DNA of 64,000 nucleotides from CAZUGO01 sp964619935. Its GTDB lineage: Bacteria; Planctomycetota; Phycisphaerae; UBA1845; CAIVHJ01. The position numbers and the translations under genes are program-made. The stretch covers positions 1-64,000 of the forward strand of contig CAZUGO010000015.1 in NCBI GenBank assembly GCA_964619935.1. The letters are read 5' to 3'. The notes under the pieces are model-generated. The model made no database searches. It saw nothing but the letters and a program-made list of their open reading frames with translations, and was not told the DNA's origin. Shown here piece by piece: positions 53,383 through 61,934 of the stretch (its first letter is position 1; each line of letters starts with the position of its first letter).

Positions 53383-54219
53383 TCAGGAATTGTGGTTGTA
53401 GTCGGGGTTCTGGCCCCAGTGCAGCTTGGTGACCAGCGTGTGCCAGTGGGGATAGCAAGGGTTCTGCACGAGCTTGAAGTCGTGTTCATGGCGCTGCACG
53501 CGGACCACATCGCCTTCGCCCAGCCGCCCGCGCAAGTGGCCGTCGATCACCAGGGAGGTGCCGGCGTTGACCCGCAGCATGCGAACCTCGATGGTCGCGT
53601 CGCCGCCGACGACAATCGGGCGCAGGGCCAGTGAATGCGGGGCCACCGGTGAGATCACGATGGCCTGGACCCGTGGCAACAGGATCGGACCGCCGACCGA
53701 CATGTTGTAGGCCGTGGAACCGGTCGGGGTGCTCAGAATCAGGCCGTCGCCATGAATGCCGGCGATTCGTTCACCGTTGATGTAACATTCCATTTCCAAC
53801 ATGCGAAACGGTTCGCCGGCGATCATGCAGGCATCATTGACTGCCAGGGCGGTGTCCTGGAGGTGGTGCACCCGCAGGATCATCCGCTCGGCGATCAGCT
53901 CGGGCCGGGCGACCACTTCGCCAAAGTGCTCCAGCAGTTCATCCACCGAGAACTCGGCCAGGAAGCCCAGTTTGCCGAGGTTTACGCCGATGATCGGCAC
54001 CGGGCGCCGGCCCAGGGCCCGGGCGGCCGACAGTATGGTGCCGTCGCCACCGAGGACGATGACAAAGTGCGGCAGCGGGTCCGGCAGGCCTTCGTGGTCC
54101 AGCTCGTTCACCGAACCCACGATGTGGGCCCGATCGCGCAAGGCCTCGATGATCCGGCGGCACGACCGCTCGGCCTGGGGCTTGTCCGCATTGGTCAGGA
54201 TCAGGACATCAGGCTTCAT
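53383..54219 (-). CDS. nadK: NAD kinase
   Basis: 278 residues from ATG 54219, overlapping the dxs end by 11 bases. Signature: HFVIVLGGDGTILSAARALG (GGDGT), IGVNLGKLGFLAEFS, the N-D motif in LAVNDACMIAGEPF, and GDGLILSTPTGSTAYNMSVG, followed by ISPVAPHSLALRPIVV. It phosphorylates NAD to NADP using ATP or polyphosphate. Last gene of the seven-gene rny operon. The usual NE/D-V site reads NDACM, a mild variation. Confidence 0.92.
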   Translation of the reverse strand: MKPDVLILTNADKPQAERSCRRIIEALRDRAHIVGSVNELDHEGLPDPLPHFVIVLGGDGTILSAARALGRRPVPIIGVNLGKLGFLAEFSVDELLEHFGEVVARPELIAERMILRVHHLQDTALAVNDACMIAGEPFRMLEMECYINGERIAGIHGDGLILSTPTGSTAYNMSVGGPILLPRVQAIVISPVAPHSLALRPIVVGGDATIEVRMLRVNAGTSLVIDGHLRGRLGEGDVVRVQRHEHDFKLVQNPCYPHWHTLVTKLHWGQNPDYNHNS

Positions 54220-56155
54220 GAGCGCACGACGGGTGCTGAGGAAACAGGTGCGCCACATTCGCTGCACGCGAATGCAGTGCAGGTCGCAATTGGGCAAGCG
54301 CGGCGGCGATCCCGGCGGCATCGATCCCGACCTCTGAAAGTTGTTCGGCGCGCGAGCCCTGCTCGACGAAGTGATCCTGCGGCAGCCCCAAGCGCACGAT
54401 GGATTCGCAGGGCAGACCCAGCTCCTGGGCGTTTTCCAGGACCGCCGATCCGAACCCACCGTAGCGGCTGTGATCCTCGACGGTCAGCACCGGATGGCCG
54501 GGAGTCAGCACTTCGCGGAGCATGTTGCGGTCAATCGGCTTGGCAAACCGGGCGTTCAGCACTCGGACCTCGGTGCCCTGGGCGGCCAGTAGATCAGCAG
54601 CCTGCAGGGCTGCAGCCACCGTGCTGCCATAGGCCAGGATGGCGGCATCTCCGCCAGCGCGCAACTCCCGGGCGACGCCGGTCACAAACGGCGGGGCGCT
54701 GCCGTAGCCGGGCTCCGGCACATTGTCGCGCGGATAGCGAATGGCGCAGGGTTTGCCAAGATCAAGGGCATAGTCCAGGGCGGCCCCCAACTCGGCCTGA
54801 TCGGCCGGCGCCAGCAGCACCATCTCGGGCAGGGCCCGCAGGTAGGCAATGTCCATGAAGCCGTGGTGGACGGCGCCATCGCCGCCGACCAGACCGGCGC
54901 GGTCGATGCAGAAGATCACCGGCAGCCCTTGGAGCACGACCTCCTGAAAGATCTGATCCAGGGCCCGCTGCAGGAAGGTCGAATAGATGGCGCACACCGG
55001 GCGCAGCCCGCCCTTGGCCATCCCCGCGGCGATATCCACCGCACAACTCTCGGCGATCCCGACGTCGAGCACCTGTTCGGGCAACACTTCCTTCATGCGG
55101 TTCAGACCGGTGCCGTCCAACATGCCGGCGGTCAGCGCCTGGATCCGGCGATCCTGGCGGGCCCGGGTGGTCAACTCGTCGGCGAACGCGGATGTCCAGC
55201 TTCGGCCGGCACCTTTGATGATCTCGGCCTTGCCGTCTTGAATGGTGAACGGCCTGGGGCTGTGAAACTTGCCCGGTTCGGCACACGCCCACTCGGCGCC
55301 CTTGCCCTTCTCGGTGTGGACGTGCAGCAGCACCGGATGGTCGACATCCTTGAGCAGGTGCAGCAACTCGATCAGGTGGGTCAGGTCGTGCCCGTCGGTC
55401 GGGCCGACGTAGACAAAGCCCAACTGCTCGAAAATCTGGTGGGGCGAGACCGTCGCCTTGATGCCCTCCTTGAGGTGGGCCAGGGCATTGAACACCGGCT
55501 TTCCCAGGACCGGCAGGCGCGGCAGAATCTTCTTGGCCTGTTCCTTGACCTCTTCATACAGACTGCTGACCCGGAACTTGGCCAGGTGGGCGGCCATGCT
55601 GCCTGCGGTGGGCGAGATCCCCCAGCTATTGTCATTGAGCACCACCAGGAGCTGGCGCCGCAGCAGGCCGGCCTGGTTCAAGCCTTCGAAGGCCAGGCCG
55701 TTGACGATACTGGCATCGCCGATCAAGGCCACGACCCGGGTCTCACGCCCCAGCATCTGGTCGGCTCGGGCCAGGCCGGTGGCGGTGGCGATCGACGTTC
55801 CCGCGTGGCCGACGTTGAACAGATCGTACGGACTTTCGAACCGCGAAGGAAACCCACTAATCCCGCCGCTCTTGCGCAGGCGGTCGAACTTGCGGTTGCG
55901 GCCGGTGAGCAGTTTGTGCGGATAGCACTGGTGGCCGACGTCCCACAGCAGGCGATCGTGCTTGAAGTCAAAGACATAGTGCAGGGCGATGGTCACCTCG
56001 GTCACGCCGAGGTTGCTGGCCAGGTGCCCACCGCTGCGGCCGACGACCTCGATGATCCGCTCCCGAATGTCGGCGGCCAGTTGGGGAAGTTGATCCAGCG
56101 CTAGCGCCTTGAGGTCGTGCGGATCGCCGATTCGGTCTAACAACTCGTGGGCCAT
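54209..56155 (-). CDS. dxs: 1-deoxy-D-xylulose-5-phosphate synthase
   Basis: 648 residues. TPP-dependent DXS: GGHLASNLGVTEVTIALHYV, LWDVGHQCYPHKLLTGR, FNVGHAGTSIATATGLARA, then RVVALIGDASIVNGLAFEGL and LNDNSWGISPTAGS. The second half contains YSTFLQRALDQIFQEVVLQG and DRAGLVGGDGAVHHGFMDIA. The GDG of the TPP motif reads GDA here, probably a lineage variant since the rest is intact. It condenses pyruvate and glyceraldehyde-3-phosphate, the first step of the MEP isoprenoid pathway. The prenyl synthase gene lies just upstream. Confidence 0.93.
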   Translation of the reverse strand: MAHELLDRIGDPHDLKALALDQLPQLAADIRERIIEVVGRSGGHLASNLGVTEVTIALHYVFDFKHDRLLWDVGHQCYPHKLLTGRNRKFDRLRKSGGISGFPSRFESPYDLFNVGHAGTSIATATGLARADQMLGRETRVVALIGDASIVNGLAFEGLNQAGLLRRQLLVVLNDNSWGISPTAGSMAAHLAKFRVSSLYEEVKEQAKKILPRLPVLGKPVFNALAHLKEGIKATVSPHQIFEQLGFVYVGPTDGHDLTHLIELLHLLKDVDHPVLLHVHTEKGKGAEWACAEPGKFHSPRPFTIQDGKAEIIKGAGRSWTSAFADELTTRARQDRRIQALTAGMLDGTGLNRMKEVLPEQVLDVGIAESCAVDIAAGMAKGGLRPVCAIYSTFLQRALDQIFQEVVLQGLPVIFCIDRAGLVGGDGAVHHGFMDIAYLRALPEMVLLAPADQAELGAALDYALDLGKPCAIRYPRDNVPEPGYGSAPPFVTGVARELRAGGDAAILAYGSTVAAALQAADLLAAQGTEVRVLNARFAKPIDRNMLREVLTPGHPVLTVEDHSRYGGFGSAVLENAQELGLPCESIVRLGLPQDHFVEQGSRAEQLSEVGIDAAGIAAALAQLRPALHSRAANVAHLFPQHPSCAHEA

Positions 56156-56173
56156 GGGCGCTGCCTTATTGGG

Positions 56174-57079
56174 CTACCAGGTTCGCTCGATGACGAACCG
56201 TGCCACCTGCCGCAGCACGTCCGCCTTTGAACCGTAGGCCGCTAGTGACTGTACGGCAAGGGTCATCTCGTGTTCGCCCCGCCGCCGACTTTCCGTCACG
56301 CCGATCGCGGCGGGATACGACTGTTTTCCGGCGGCCTGGTCGCGACCGGTGTGTTTGCCCACGGCGGCGCTGCCGGCGGTGGCATCCAGGAGGTCATCGG
56401 CGATTTGAAAGGCCAGACCCAGGTGCAGTCCGTAGTTGCCGAGATCCTCGAGCACCGCGGGGTCGGCCTCGGCGGCCAGGGCCCCGACGCGACAACAGGC
56501 TTCGATCAGGCGGGCGGTTTTCTGGCGGTGGATGACCCGGGTCAAGGATTCATCGGCCGGCTGCTGTTCGCTGAGGATGTCCCGGACCTGCCCGCCAATA
56601 ACCCCGCTCCAACCAATCGCATCGACGAATTCGCGCACAATCTTGAGGGCGGTTGGCGGCTCGCCGCCAGCGCCGGCCGCCAGTTCCAACCCGGCGGCCA
56701 GCAACGCATCACCGGCCAGAATCGCCAACGCCTCGCCGAAGACGGTGTGATTGCTCGGCCGCCCGCGACGGGTGTCGGCATCATCCATGGCCGGCAGATC
56801 ATCGTGGATCAAGGTGAACACATGGAGGCACTCGGCCGCCAAGCAGAGGTCGGTGACCTGCCCGGCAGGGCCGCCGCCGGCCAGCCGGTAGCAGCAGTCC
56901 ACCAGGTACGGTCGCAAGCGCTTGCCGGGGGCGCGCAGCGAATGGGCCACCGATTCCATCAATTGAGGCGGCACATCGCGCCGGGTGTTGAGGTAGCGCT
57001 CGATGCACGAATCGAAACCCGTGGCCCAGTCCTGCATGGCCCGGGCTGGCGTCAGGTTGGCGGTTCCGGCTGGGGTCAT
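56174..57079 (-). CDS. ispA: Polyprenyl diphosphate synthase (FPP/GGPP synthase type)
   Basis: 301 residues. First Asp-rich motif: HVFTLIHDDLPAMDDADTRR; second: LAFQIADDLLDATAG. Also GKRLRPYLVDCCYRLAGG, GGQVRDILSEQ and the Lys of HRQKTARLIEACC. It extends allylic diphosphates with IPP. Short-chain (C15/C20) is most likely from length; chain-length residues were not decisive. It is 18 bases ahead of dxs, so the operon holds two isoprenoid genes. Confidence 0.9.
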   Translation of the reverse strand: MTPAGTANLTPARAMQDWATGFDSCIERYLNTRRDVPPQLMESVAHSLRAPGKRLRPYLVDCCYRLAGGGPAGQVTDLCLAAECLHVFTLIHDDLPAMDDADTRRGRPSNHTVFGEALAILAGDALLAAGLELAAGAGGEPPTALKIVREFVDAIGWSGVIGGQVRDILSEQQPADESLTRVIHRQKTARLIEACCRVGALAAEADPAVLEDLGNYGLHLGLAFQIADDLLDATAGSAAVGKHTGRDQAAGKQSYPAAIGVTESRRRGEHEMTLAVQSLAAYGSKADVLRQVARFVIERTW

Positions 57080-57095
57080 GAGGCGGGGTCCTGGG

Positions 57096-57341
57096 TCAAG
57101 CGCCGTTCTCCGTGGAGGTGTGCTGCGGGCGGACCTGCAACTGACCGTCCAGGCCCTCCTGCAGTTGCTGGACCTTCAACTCCGCTTGCGCCAGTCGCTC
57201 GCGGCAACCGGCCAGCAGCTTCATGCCCTGCTCGTACCGCTGGATGGATTGCTCCAGACCGACCTTGCCTTCCTCGATCTCGCGGACGATGGCCTCGAGC
57301 TGTTCCAGGGCTTGTTCAAAGGTCTGTTCACTGCCGCTCAT
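57096..57341 (-). CDS. xseB: Exodeoxyribonuclease VII small subunit
   Basis: 81 residues, typical size. FEQALEQLEAIVREIEEGKV, GLEQSIQRYEQGMKLLAGCR, then ERLAQAELKVQQL: the helical hairpin that decorates XseA. Its ATG overlaps the xseA stop (ATGA), so the subunits are translationally coupled. Exonuclease VII degrades single-stranded DNA into oligonucleotides. Confidence 0.93.
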   Translation of the reverse strand: MSGSEQTFEQALEQLEAIVREIEEGKVGLEQSIQRYEQGMKLLAGCRERLAQAELKVQQLQEGLDGQLQVRPQHTSTENGA

Positions 57342-58891
57342 CGATCGATGTACTCCAACAAATTCTGGCGGGCGTCGGCGGTGCTGCCGAAGGAGCCATC
57401 CGCGGTCTGGGTGGTCAACCGATCACCCGGTTGGACGTCAGCAGCCCGCGTGACCATTTTACCGTTTTTGGACAGCCTCGTCACACAATAGCCGCGGGCC
57501 AGCGTCCGACCGTGATCCACGGCCCGCAGGCGGCCCGCCACACCCTCGAGCAGTGCCTGGTGGCGGTGCAGGGTCGCGGTCATCTGAAAAGCCATCCGGC
57601 CGGCCAGGGTCTCCAGGGCGTGACGGTGGACCTCGATGGCCGGCCGCGGCCGAGCCGCAGCCAGCCGTTCCTGCAGGCGATCCAACGAGCGCTCCAGCAC
57701 CCGGCTGCGGCCGCCGATCGCCTTTTCGGCGCTCAGCCGGAGCAGCGCCAGCCGGCCGCCCGCGCGGGCAAACAGAACCCGCGGCTCGACGGTAGCCAGC
57801 GTGATCCAGGCCTCACTCAACCGCTGGCGGGTTGCCACCAGCCGTCGGCCCAGCCCATGGTCCAGCCGGGCCTGAAGATGATCGAGCAGTTGGGCCCGCT
57901 GGTTGACCAGGCGGGCCGGCTGCCGCAAAGACTCGCGCCGGGCCAGGTCATCGAGGCGACCCGCCAGGCGCTCGAGCGACCGCCGCATGCCGCCGCGCAG
58001 GCGGAGCCGCAGATCATCGAGTTCCGACAGCACGGCACTTCGCAGTGGGACGGTCAGTTCGACGGCCGCCGTGGGGGTCGGGGCCCGCAAGTCCGCCACC
58101 AGGTCGCTGATGGTGATGTCGATCTCGTGTCCGACGGCGCTGACCACCGGAATAACACTGCGGCTGATGGCCCTGGCCAGCACCTCCTCGTTAAAGGCCC
58201 AGAGGTCCTCCAGCGAGCCGCCGCCGCGGCCGACGATGATGACATCGATCCTGAGTGCGGCGCGCTGCTGGTTGAGCCGATCGAGCATTGCCGCGATGCT
58301 CCTGGCGGCGTCCGGCCCTTGAACCGGAACCGGGACCACACTCACCGTGGTGCAGGGATAGCGGCGCCTGAGGGTCTGGAGCATGTCGCGTACCGCGGCG
58401 CCGGTGGGGCTGGTCAGCAGCGCCAGGTGCCCGGGGTGCGGCGGCAGCGGCTTCTTACGGGCGTCGTCGAACAATCCTTCCTGCTGGAGCCGTTCGAACA
58501 GCCGCCGGAACTCGCCTTCCAGGATCCCGGTGCCGCGCGGTTCCAACTGGCGGACGTACAGTTGGTAGCGGCCGGTGCGCTCGAAGACGTCGATCTCGCC
58601 GCCGGCCAGCACCTCCTGGCCGTCGGTCGGGTGCAACGCCAGCCGGGCGGCATCGCTGCGCCACATGACGCAGCTCAGTTCGCTGGCGGCGTCCTTGAGC
58701 GTGAAGTACAGATGACCGCTGCTGTGGGCCTTGAAGTTGCTGATTTCGCCGAGCACCCGCACCCGGCCGCGAAATGCGGATTGGAGGGCGGCCCGCACTC
58801 CGGCAGTCACCTGGGACACGGTGACGTACGCCGGTGCCGCCGCAGGCGCATCGCCGGGTGGAAACAGCGGGATGTTCTCGGGTTCGGCCAT
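57338..58891 (-). CDS. xseA: Exodeoxyribonuclease VII large subunit
   Basis: 517 residues from ATG 58891; the longer frame lacks homology. N-terminal OB-fold (VRVLGEISNFKAHSSGHLYF, TLKDAASELSCVMWRSDA). The catalytic core has IDVIIVGRGGGSLEDLWAFN, SVIPVVSAVGHEIDITISDL and VADLRAPTPTAAVEL. A long coiled coil (~280-420) binds XseB. LARGYCVTRLSKNGK near the end is the usual C-terminal sheet. It works with XseB in mismatch repair and recombination debris removal. Confidence 0.94.
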   Translation of the reverse strand: MAEPENIPLFPPGDAPAAAPAYVTVSQVTAGVRAALQSAFRGRVRVLGEISNFKAHSSGHLYFTLKDAASELSCVMWRSDAARLALHPTDGQEVLAGGEIDVFERTGRYQLYVRQLEPRGTGILEGEFRRLFERLQQEGLFDDARKKPLPPHPGHLALLTSPTGAAVRDMLQTLRRRYPCTTVSVVPVPVQGPDAARSIAAMLDRLNQQRAALRIDVIIVGRGGGSLEDLWAFNEEVLARAISRSVIPVVSAVGHEIDITISDLVADLRAPTPTAAVELTVPLRSAVLSELDDLRLRLRGGMRRSLERLAGRLDDLARRESLRQPARLVNQRAQLLDHLQARLDHGLGRRLVATRQRLSEAWITLATVEPRVLFARAGGRLALLRLSAEKAIGGRSRVLERSLDRLQERLAAARPRPAIEVHRHALETLAGRMAFQMTATLHRHQALLEGVAGRLRAVDHGRTLARGYCVTRLSKNGKMVTRAADVQPGDRLTTQTADGSFGSTADARQNLLEYIDR

Positions 58892-58914
58892 CAGGTGTCT
58901 TTGGGGGGTGCGGC

Positions 58915-59727
58915 TCAGTCGGGCGATTCGGGACGCAGCGCACATTCCACGCGAATCCGCTTGATGTCCTCGGCCCGGCCGGTGGCCGGGTCGACGTGCA
59001 CCAGGATCCCGCACAACGAGGGATCCGTGTCCGCGACGTCGAACGGGCTGGGAATCCCGGTGCGCATGGTCTCGACCACGCGATCGCGGCGGCGGCCGAG
59101 CACCGAGTCGTACGGCCCGGTCATGCCCAGGTCCGTGATGTAGGCGGTGCCTTGGGGCAGGATCCGCTCGTCAGCGGTGGGAATATGCGTGTGGGTGCCG
59201 AACACGCAACTGACCCGCCCGTCCAGAAACCAGCCCAGGGCCACTTTCTCGCTGGTGGCCTCGGCGTGGACATCGACCACAATGATCTTGACATCCGACG
59301 GCACCACCCGCAGCACGCCGTCCAGGGCGGTGAAGGGCGAGTCACAACTCAGGTTGATGAACTTCTGGCCCAGGACCGACAGCACCGCCACCTTGTGCCC
59401 CGACCGTGTCTCGCACACGGCGAAGTATTTTCCCGGGGCGGCCTCCGGCAGGTTGATGGGTTTGACGATGTTGCCGGCTCGTTCGAGGGTGGTGAAGAGG
59501 TCGCGCCGCTTGTAAATGTGGTCACCCAGGGTCATCAGGTGGACCCCGTAGTTGACGAACTTCTGGTAGAGCATGGCGGTCAGTCCCGACCCGCCGGCGG
59601 CATTCTCGACGTTGGCGATCACGCAATCGATGTGATGTTCGGCAACCAGTCCGGCGAGGCACTGCGACACCGCGTAGCGGCCGGGACGCCCGACCACGTC
59701 GCCGAGACATAACAGGGTGACGGACAC
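58915..59727 (-). CDS. YmdB-type metallophosphoesterase (TIGR00282)
   Basis: 270 residues from GTG 59727. Family motifs: TLLCLGDVVGRPGRYAVSQC, VIANVENAAGGSGLT, IIVVDVHAEATSEKVALGWF and VFGTHTHIPTADERILPQGT, then AYITDLGMTGPYDSVLG. The metal-site GNH motif reads LGDHIYKRRD, that is GDH. Such enzymes hydrolyse 2',3'-cyclic nucleotides and are often encoded next to rny, as here (14 bases downstream). Cytoplasmic. Confidence 0.88.
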   Translation of the reverse strand: MSVTLLCLGDVVGRPGRYAVSQCLAGLVAEHHIDCVIANVENAAGGSGLTAMLYQKFVNYGVHLMTLGDHIYKRRDLFTTLERAGNIVKPINLPEAAPGKYFAVCETRSGHKVAVLSVLGQKFINLSCDSPFTALDGVLRVVPSDVKIIVVDVHAEATSEKVALGWFLDGRVSCVFGTHTHIPTADERILPQGTAYITDLGMTGPYDSVLGRRRDRVVETMRTGIPSPFDVADTDPSLCGILVHVDPATGRAEDIKRIRVECALRPESPD

Positions 59728-59741
59728 AAGGCACTTACTTT

Positions 59742-61313
59742 CTAGCGGGCATACTCCACGGCCCGCACTTCGCGGAGTAAGGTGACTTTGATTTCACCGG
59801 GATAGGTCATATTCTGCTCGATTTCGCGGGCGATATCCCGGGCCACCTTGACCGCCGCTCCGTCGTTGATTCGGTTGGCATCGACGATGACCCGGACTTC
59901 GCGGCCGGCCTGGATGGCGTACGCCTGCTTGACCCCCGGAAACGCGGCGGCCAGCCCTTCGAGTTGCTCGAGCCGCTTGATGTAGTGTTCCAGGGATTCA
60001 CGCCGCCCACCGGGCCGTGAGGCACTGATGGCGTCGGCGGCGGTCACCAGCGGGGTGTACGGGCTGGTCGCCGGAATGTCACCGTGGTGGCCGGCGATGG
60101 CGTTGAGCACCTCGCTGCGCTCGTTGAACCGCTTGCAGATGTCGGCACCGATTTGCGGGTGGCCGCCCTCGACCTCGTGGTCGACGGCCTTGCCGATGTC
60201 ATGGAGCAAGCCGCAGCGGCGGGCCAGCGCTCCGTCGAGACCCAACTCGTCGGCCATGATCTGGCAGAGGTAGGCGACCTCGATGCTGTGATCCAGGACG
60301 TTCTGCCCGTAACTGGTGCGGTAGTGCAGCCGGCCCAGCAGATCGGTCTGCTTGCGATGCAGCTTGCCGACGTTGGCCTCCATGCCCGCCTTGTTGCCGT
60401 ATTCCAGAATCTGCTTCTCGACCTGCTTGCGGATGTCTTCGACCACCTCTTCGATGCGCGTGGGATGGATTCGGCCGTCCTGGATCAGGTTTTCCAAGGC
60501 CAGCCGGGCGATTTCGTTGCGCACCGGATCGAAACAGGACACCACCACCACGCCGGGGGTGTCATCCACAATGACGTCGACCCCGGTGGCCTTCTCGAAG
60601 GCCCGGATGTTACGGCCTTCGCGGCCGATGACCCGGCCCTTCATCTCATCCGATGGAATGGCCACCGTCCGCACCGTGCTGCTGGAAGTATGCGGGGCCG
60701 CATAGCGCTGGATCGCGGTGATGATAATCTCCCGGGCCTTGTCCTCGGCGTTCTCGCGGGCCTCGTTGACCATCTTCTCGATGAGCTGGCCGCACTCTTG
60801 CTGCATCTCATCCTCGAGCCGGCCCAGGAGCGTGCTCTTGGCCGATTCCAGATCCAAGCCGGAGATGCGCAGCAACTCCAGGCGCTGCTGGTCGTGCAGT
60901 TGGTTGACGTCCTGTTCCTTGGCTTTCAGCGCCACGTCACGCTCATCCAAGCGGCGCTCGTCCACGTCGATCTTCTTTTCCTTGGAATGCAAAGTATCCA
61001 GCTTCGCTTCAAGGTTGTCCTCGCGCTTGGCCAACCGCTTTTCGTTTTCACGGAGTTCCGCACGGGTCTCGGCGGTCTCGACCTTGAACTGCTCCTGCAC
61101 CTTGATCAGCTCTTCTTTGGCTTCGACCTGGCCGTCATGGACAATCTGCTTGGCCTGTTGCCGGGCTTGTTCCACGACATCTTCGGCTTCGCGCCGGCGG
61201 ACTGCCGCGGTGTGGCGATGCCACAGCAGGACGGCCACGGCGCCGACAGCCAGGCCACCGGCGCCGTAGAGCAGGGGCACAACACTCGATTGGGAGAGGA
61301 TGTACATAATCAT
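59742..61313 (-). CDS. rny: Ribonuclease Y
   Basis: 523 residues from ATG 61313 (61307 also possible). N-terminal membrane anchor VVPLLYGAGGLAVGAVAVLL, long charged coiled coil (~40-200; VKVETAETRAELRENEKRLA-like), KH domain (DEMKGRVIGREGRNIRAFEK), then an HD domain (HSIEVAYLCQIMADELGLDG; CGLLHDIGKAVDHEVEGGHP). It is a membrane-bound endoribonuclease that starts mRNA decay. First gene of the operon rny-ymdB-xseA-xseB-ispA-dxs-nadK. The in-frame extension to 61577 is leader, not protein. Confidence 0.93.
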   Translation of the reverse strand: MIMYILSQSSVVPLLYGAGGLAVGAVAVLLWHRHTAAVRRREAEDVVEQARQQAKQIVHDGQVEAKEELIKVQEQFKVETAETRAELRENEKRLAKREDNLEAKLDTLHSKEKKIDVDERRLDERDVALKAKEQDVNQLHDQQRLELLRISGLDLESAKSTLLGRLEDEMQQECGQLIEKMVNEARENAEDKAREIIITAIQRYAAPHTSSSTVRTVAIPSDEMKGRVIGREGRNIRAFEKATGVDVIVDDTPGVVVVSCFDPVRNEIARLALENLIQDGRIHPTRIEEVVEDIRKQVEKQILEYGNKAGMEANVGKLHRKQTDLLGRLHYRTSYGQNVLDHSIEVAYLCQIMADELGLDGALARRCGLLHDIGKAVDHEVEGGHPQIGADICKRFNERSEVLNAIAGHHGDIPATSPYTPLVTAADAISASRPGGRRESLEHYIKRLEQLEGLAAAFPGVKQAYAIQAGREVRVIVDANRINDGAAVKVARDIAREIEQNMTYPGEIKVTLLREVRAVEYAR

Positions 61314-61589
61314 GGCGGTGACTTCATCGGGCACCGCCGTACAACCGGGGCGCGGTCGGCGCCGCAAAACGTTGGGATTGATTGAAAGAACGCCGAGCGG
61401 GGATTCGTCTTCGGACTGGGAAAGGCCGAAAGGCTGGTATTTAGGAAGCGCTAAGCGTGCTGATGCCTGGGGGCCAAGCTGTTTGAGCGAGCCGGTCTGA
61501 AATGCCGGCCCGCGCAGAAAACGTCGCCTCTCCCGTGAACAGATCTCGCAACAGTGGGGAACCCAGCCATTTGTCAAGCGTCTCGCTTA

Positions 61590-61780
61590 GAAAACTCCAA
61601 ACCGTGTGGCTTACGGTTCAGTGGATTATACCAGTCGGCCCGACCCCAGGATCGACGGCCTCGCTAACCGATTTCTCCTTTTCATCGGACCCTGGTGCCC
61701 GCCGCGGCGAGGAGCTGCTGAAAATGAGCGCCCTGATCACCAGGCATTTATGTAAATCGCGCCTTGCGGACGCGGCAATG
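61590..61780 (-). ncRNA. Candidate ~190-nt structured RNA upstream of rny
   Basis: On the minus strand, downstream of a near-consensus promoter, no gene is seen for 467 bases. The first ~190 bases fold locally. There is a CGCG(T)CC/GGCGCG stem with a GCAA (GNRA) loop (61758-61774). A CCTGGTG/CACCAGG closing stem follows (61738-61744 with 61691-61697). Near 61600-61618 an AACCGT/ACGGTT hairpin is followed by TTTT (61591-61594), a weak terminator. It could be a separate small RNA (size fits 6S RNA) or simply the rny leader with regulatory folds. Confidence 0.35.
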
Positions 61781-61786
61781 ACTTAT

Positions 61787-61814
61787 AGTATAGAATTGTG
61801 GTTTTTGCTGTCAA
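61787..61814 (-). promoter_or_regulatory. Strong promoter of the rny operon or its leader RNA
   Basis: Minus strand TTGACA (61809-61814), 16-bp spacer, TATACT (61787-61792): the closest match to the sigma70 consensus in the window. Start is expected near 61780, leaving a 467-base leader before rny. Confidence 0.75.
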
Positions 61815-61934
61815 GCCCAAATAGTTGGTGCGGTTTTCACGAAACTCGCTTTATGACAAGGGGTTAGCGGTTGCAATTAAGCTATCCGGGCCAGCGCGTT
61901 CTGGCACCTAACTCTTTACGAATCAGGGGATTGT

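Noticed and set aside
59742..61577. 611-residue version of RNase Y
   Set aside because: The extra N-terminal part has no homology and would place the membrane anchor internally; the family starts with the anchor at 61313.
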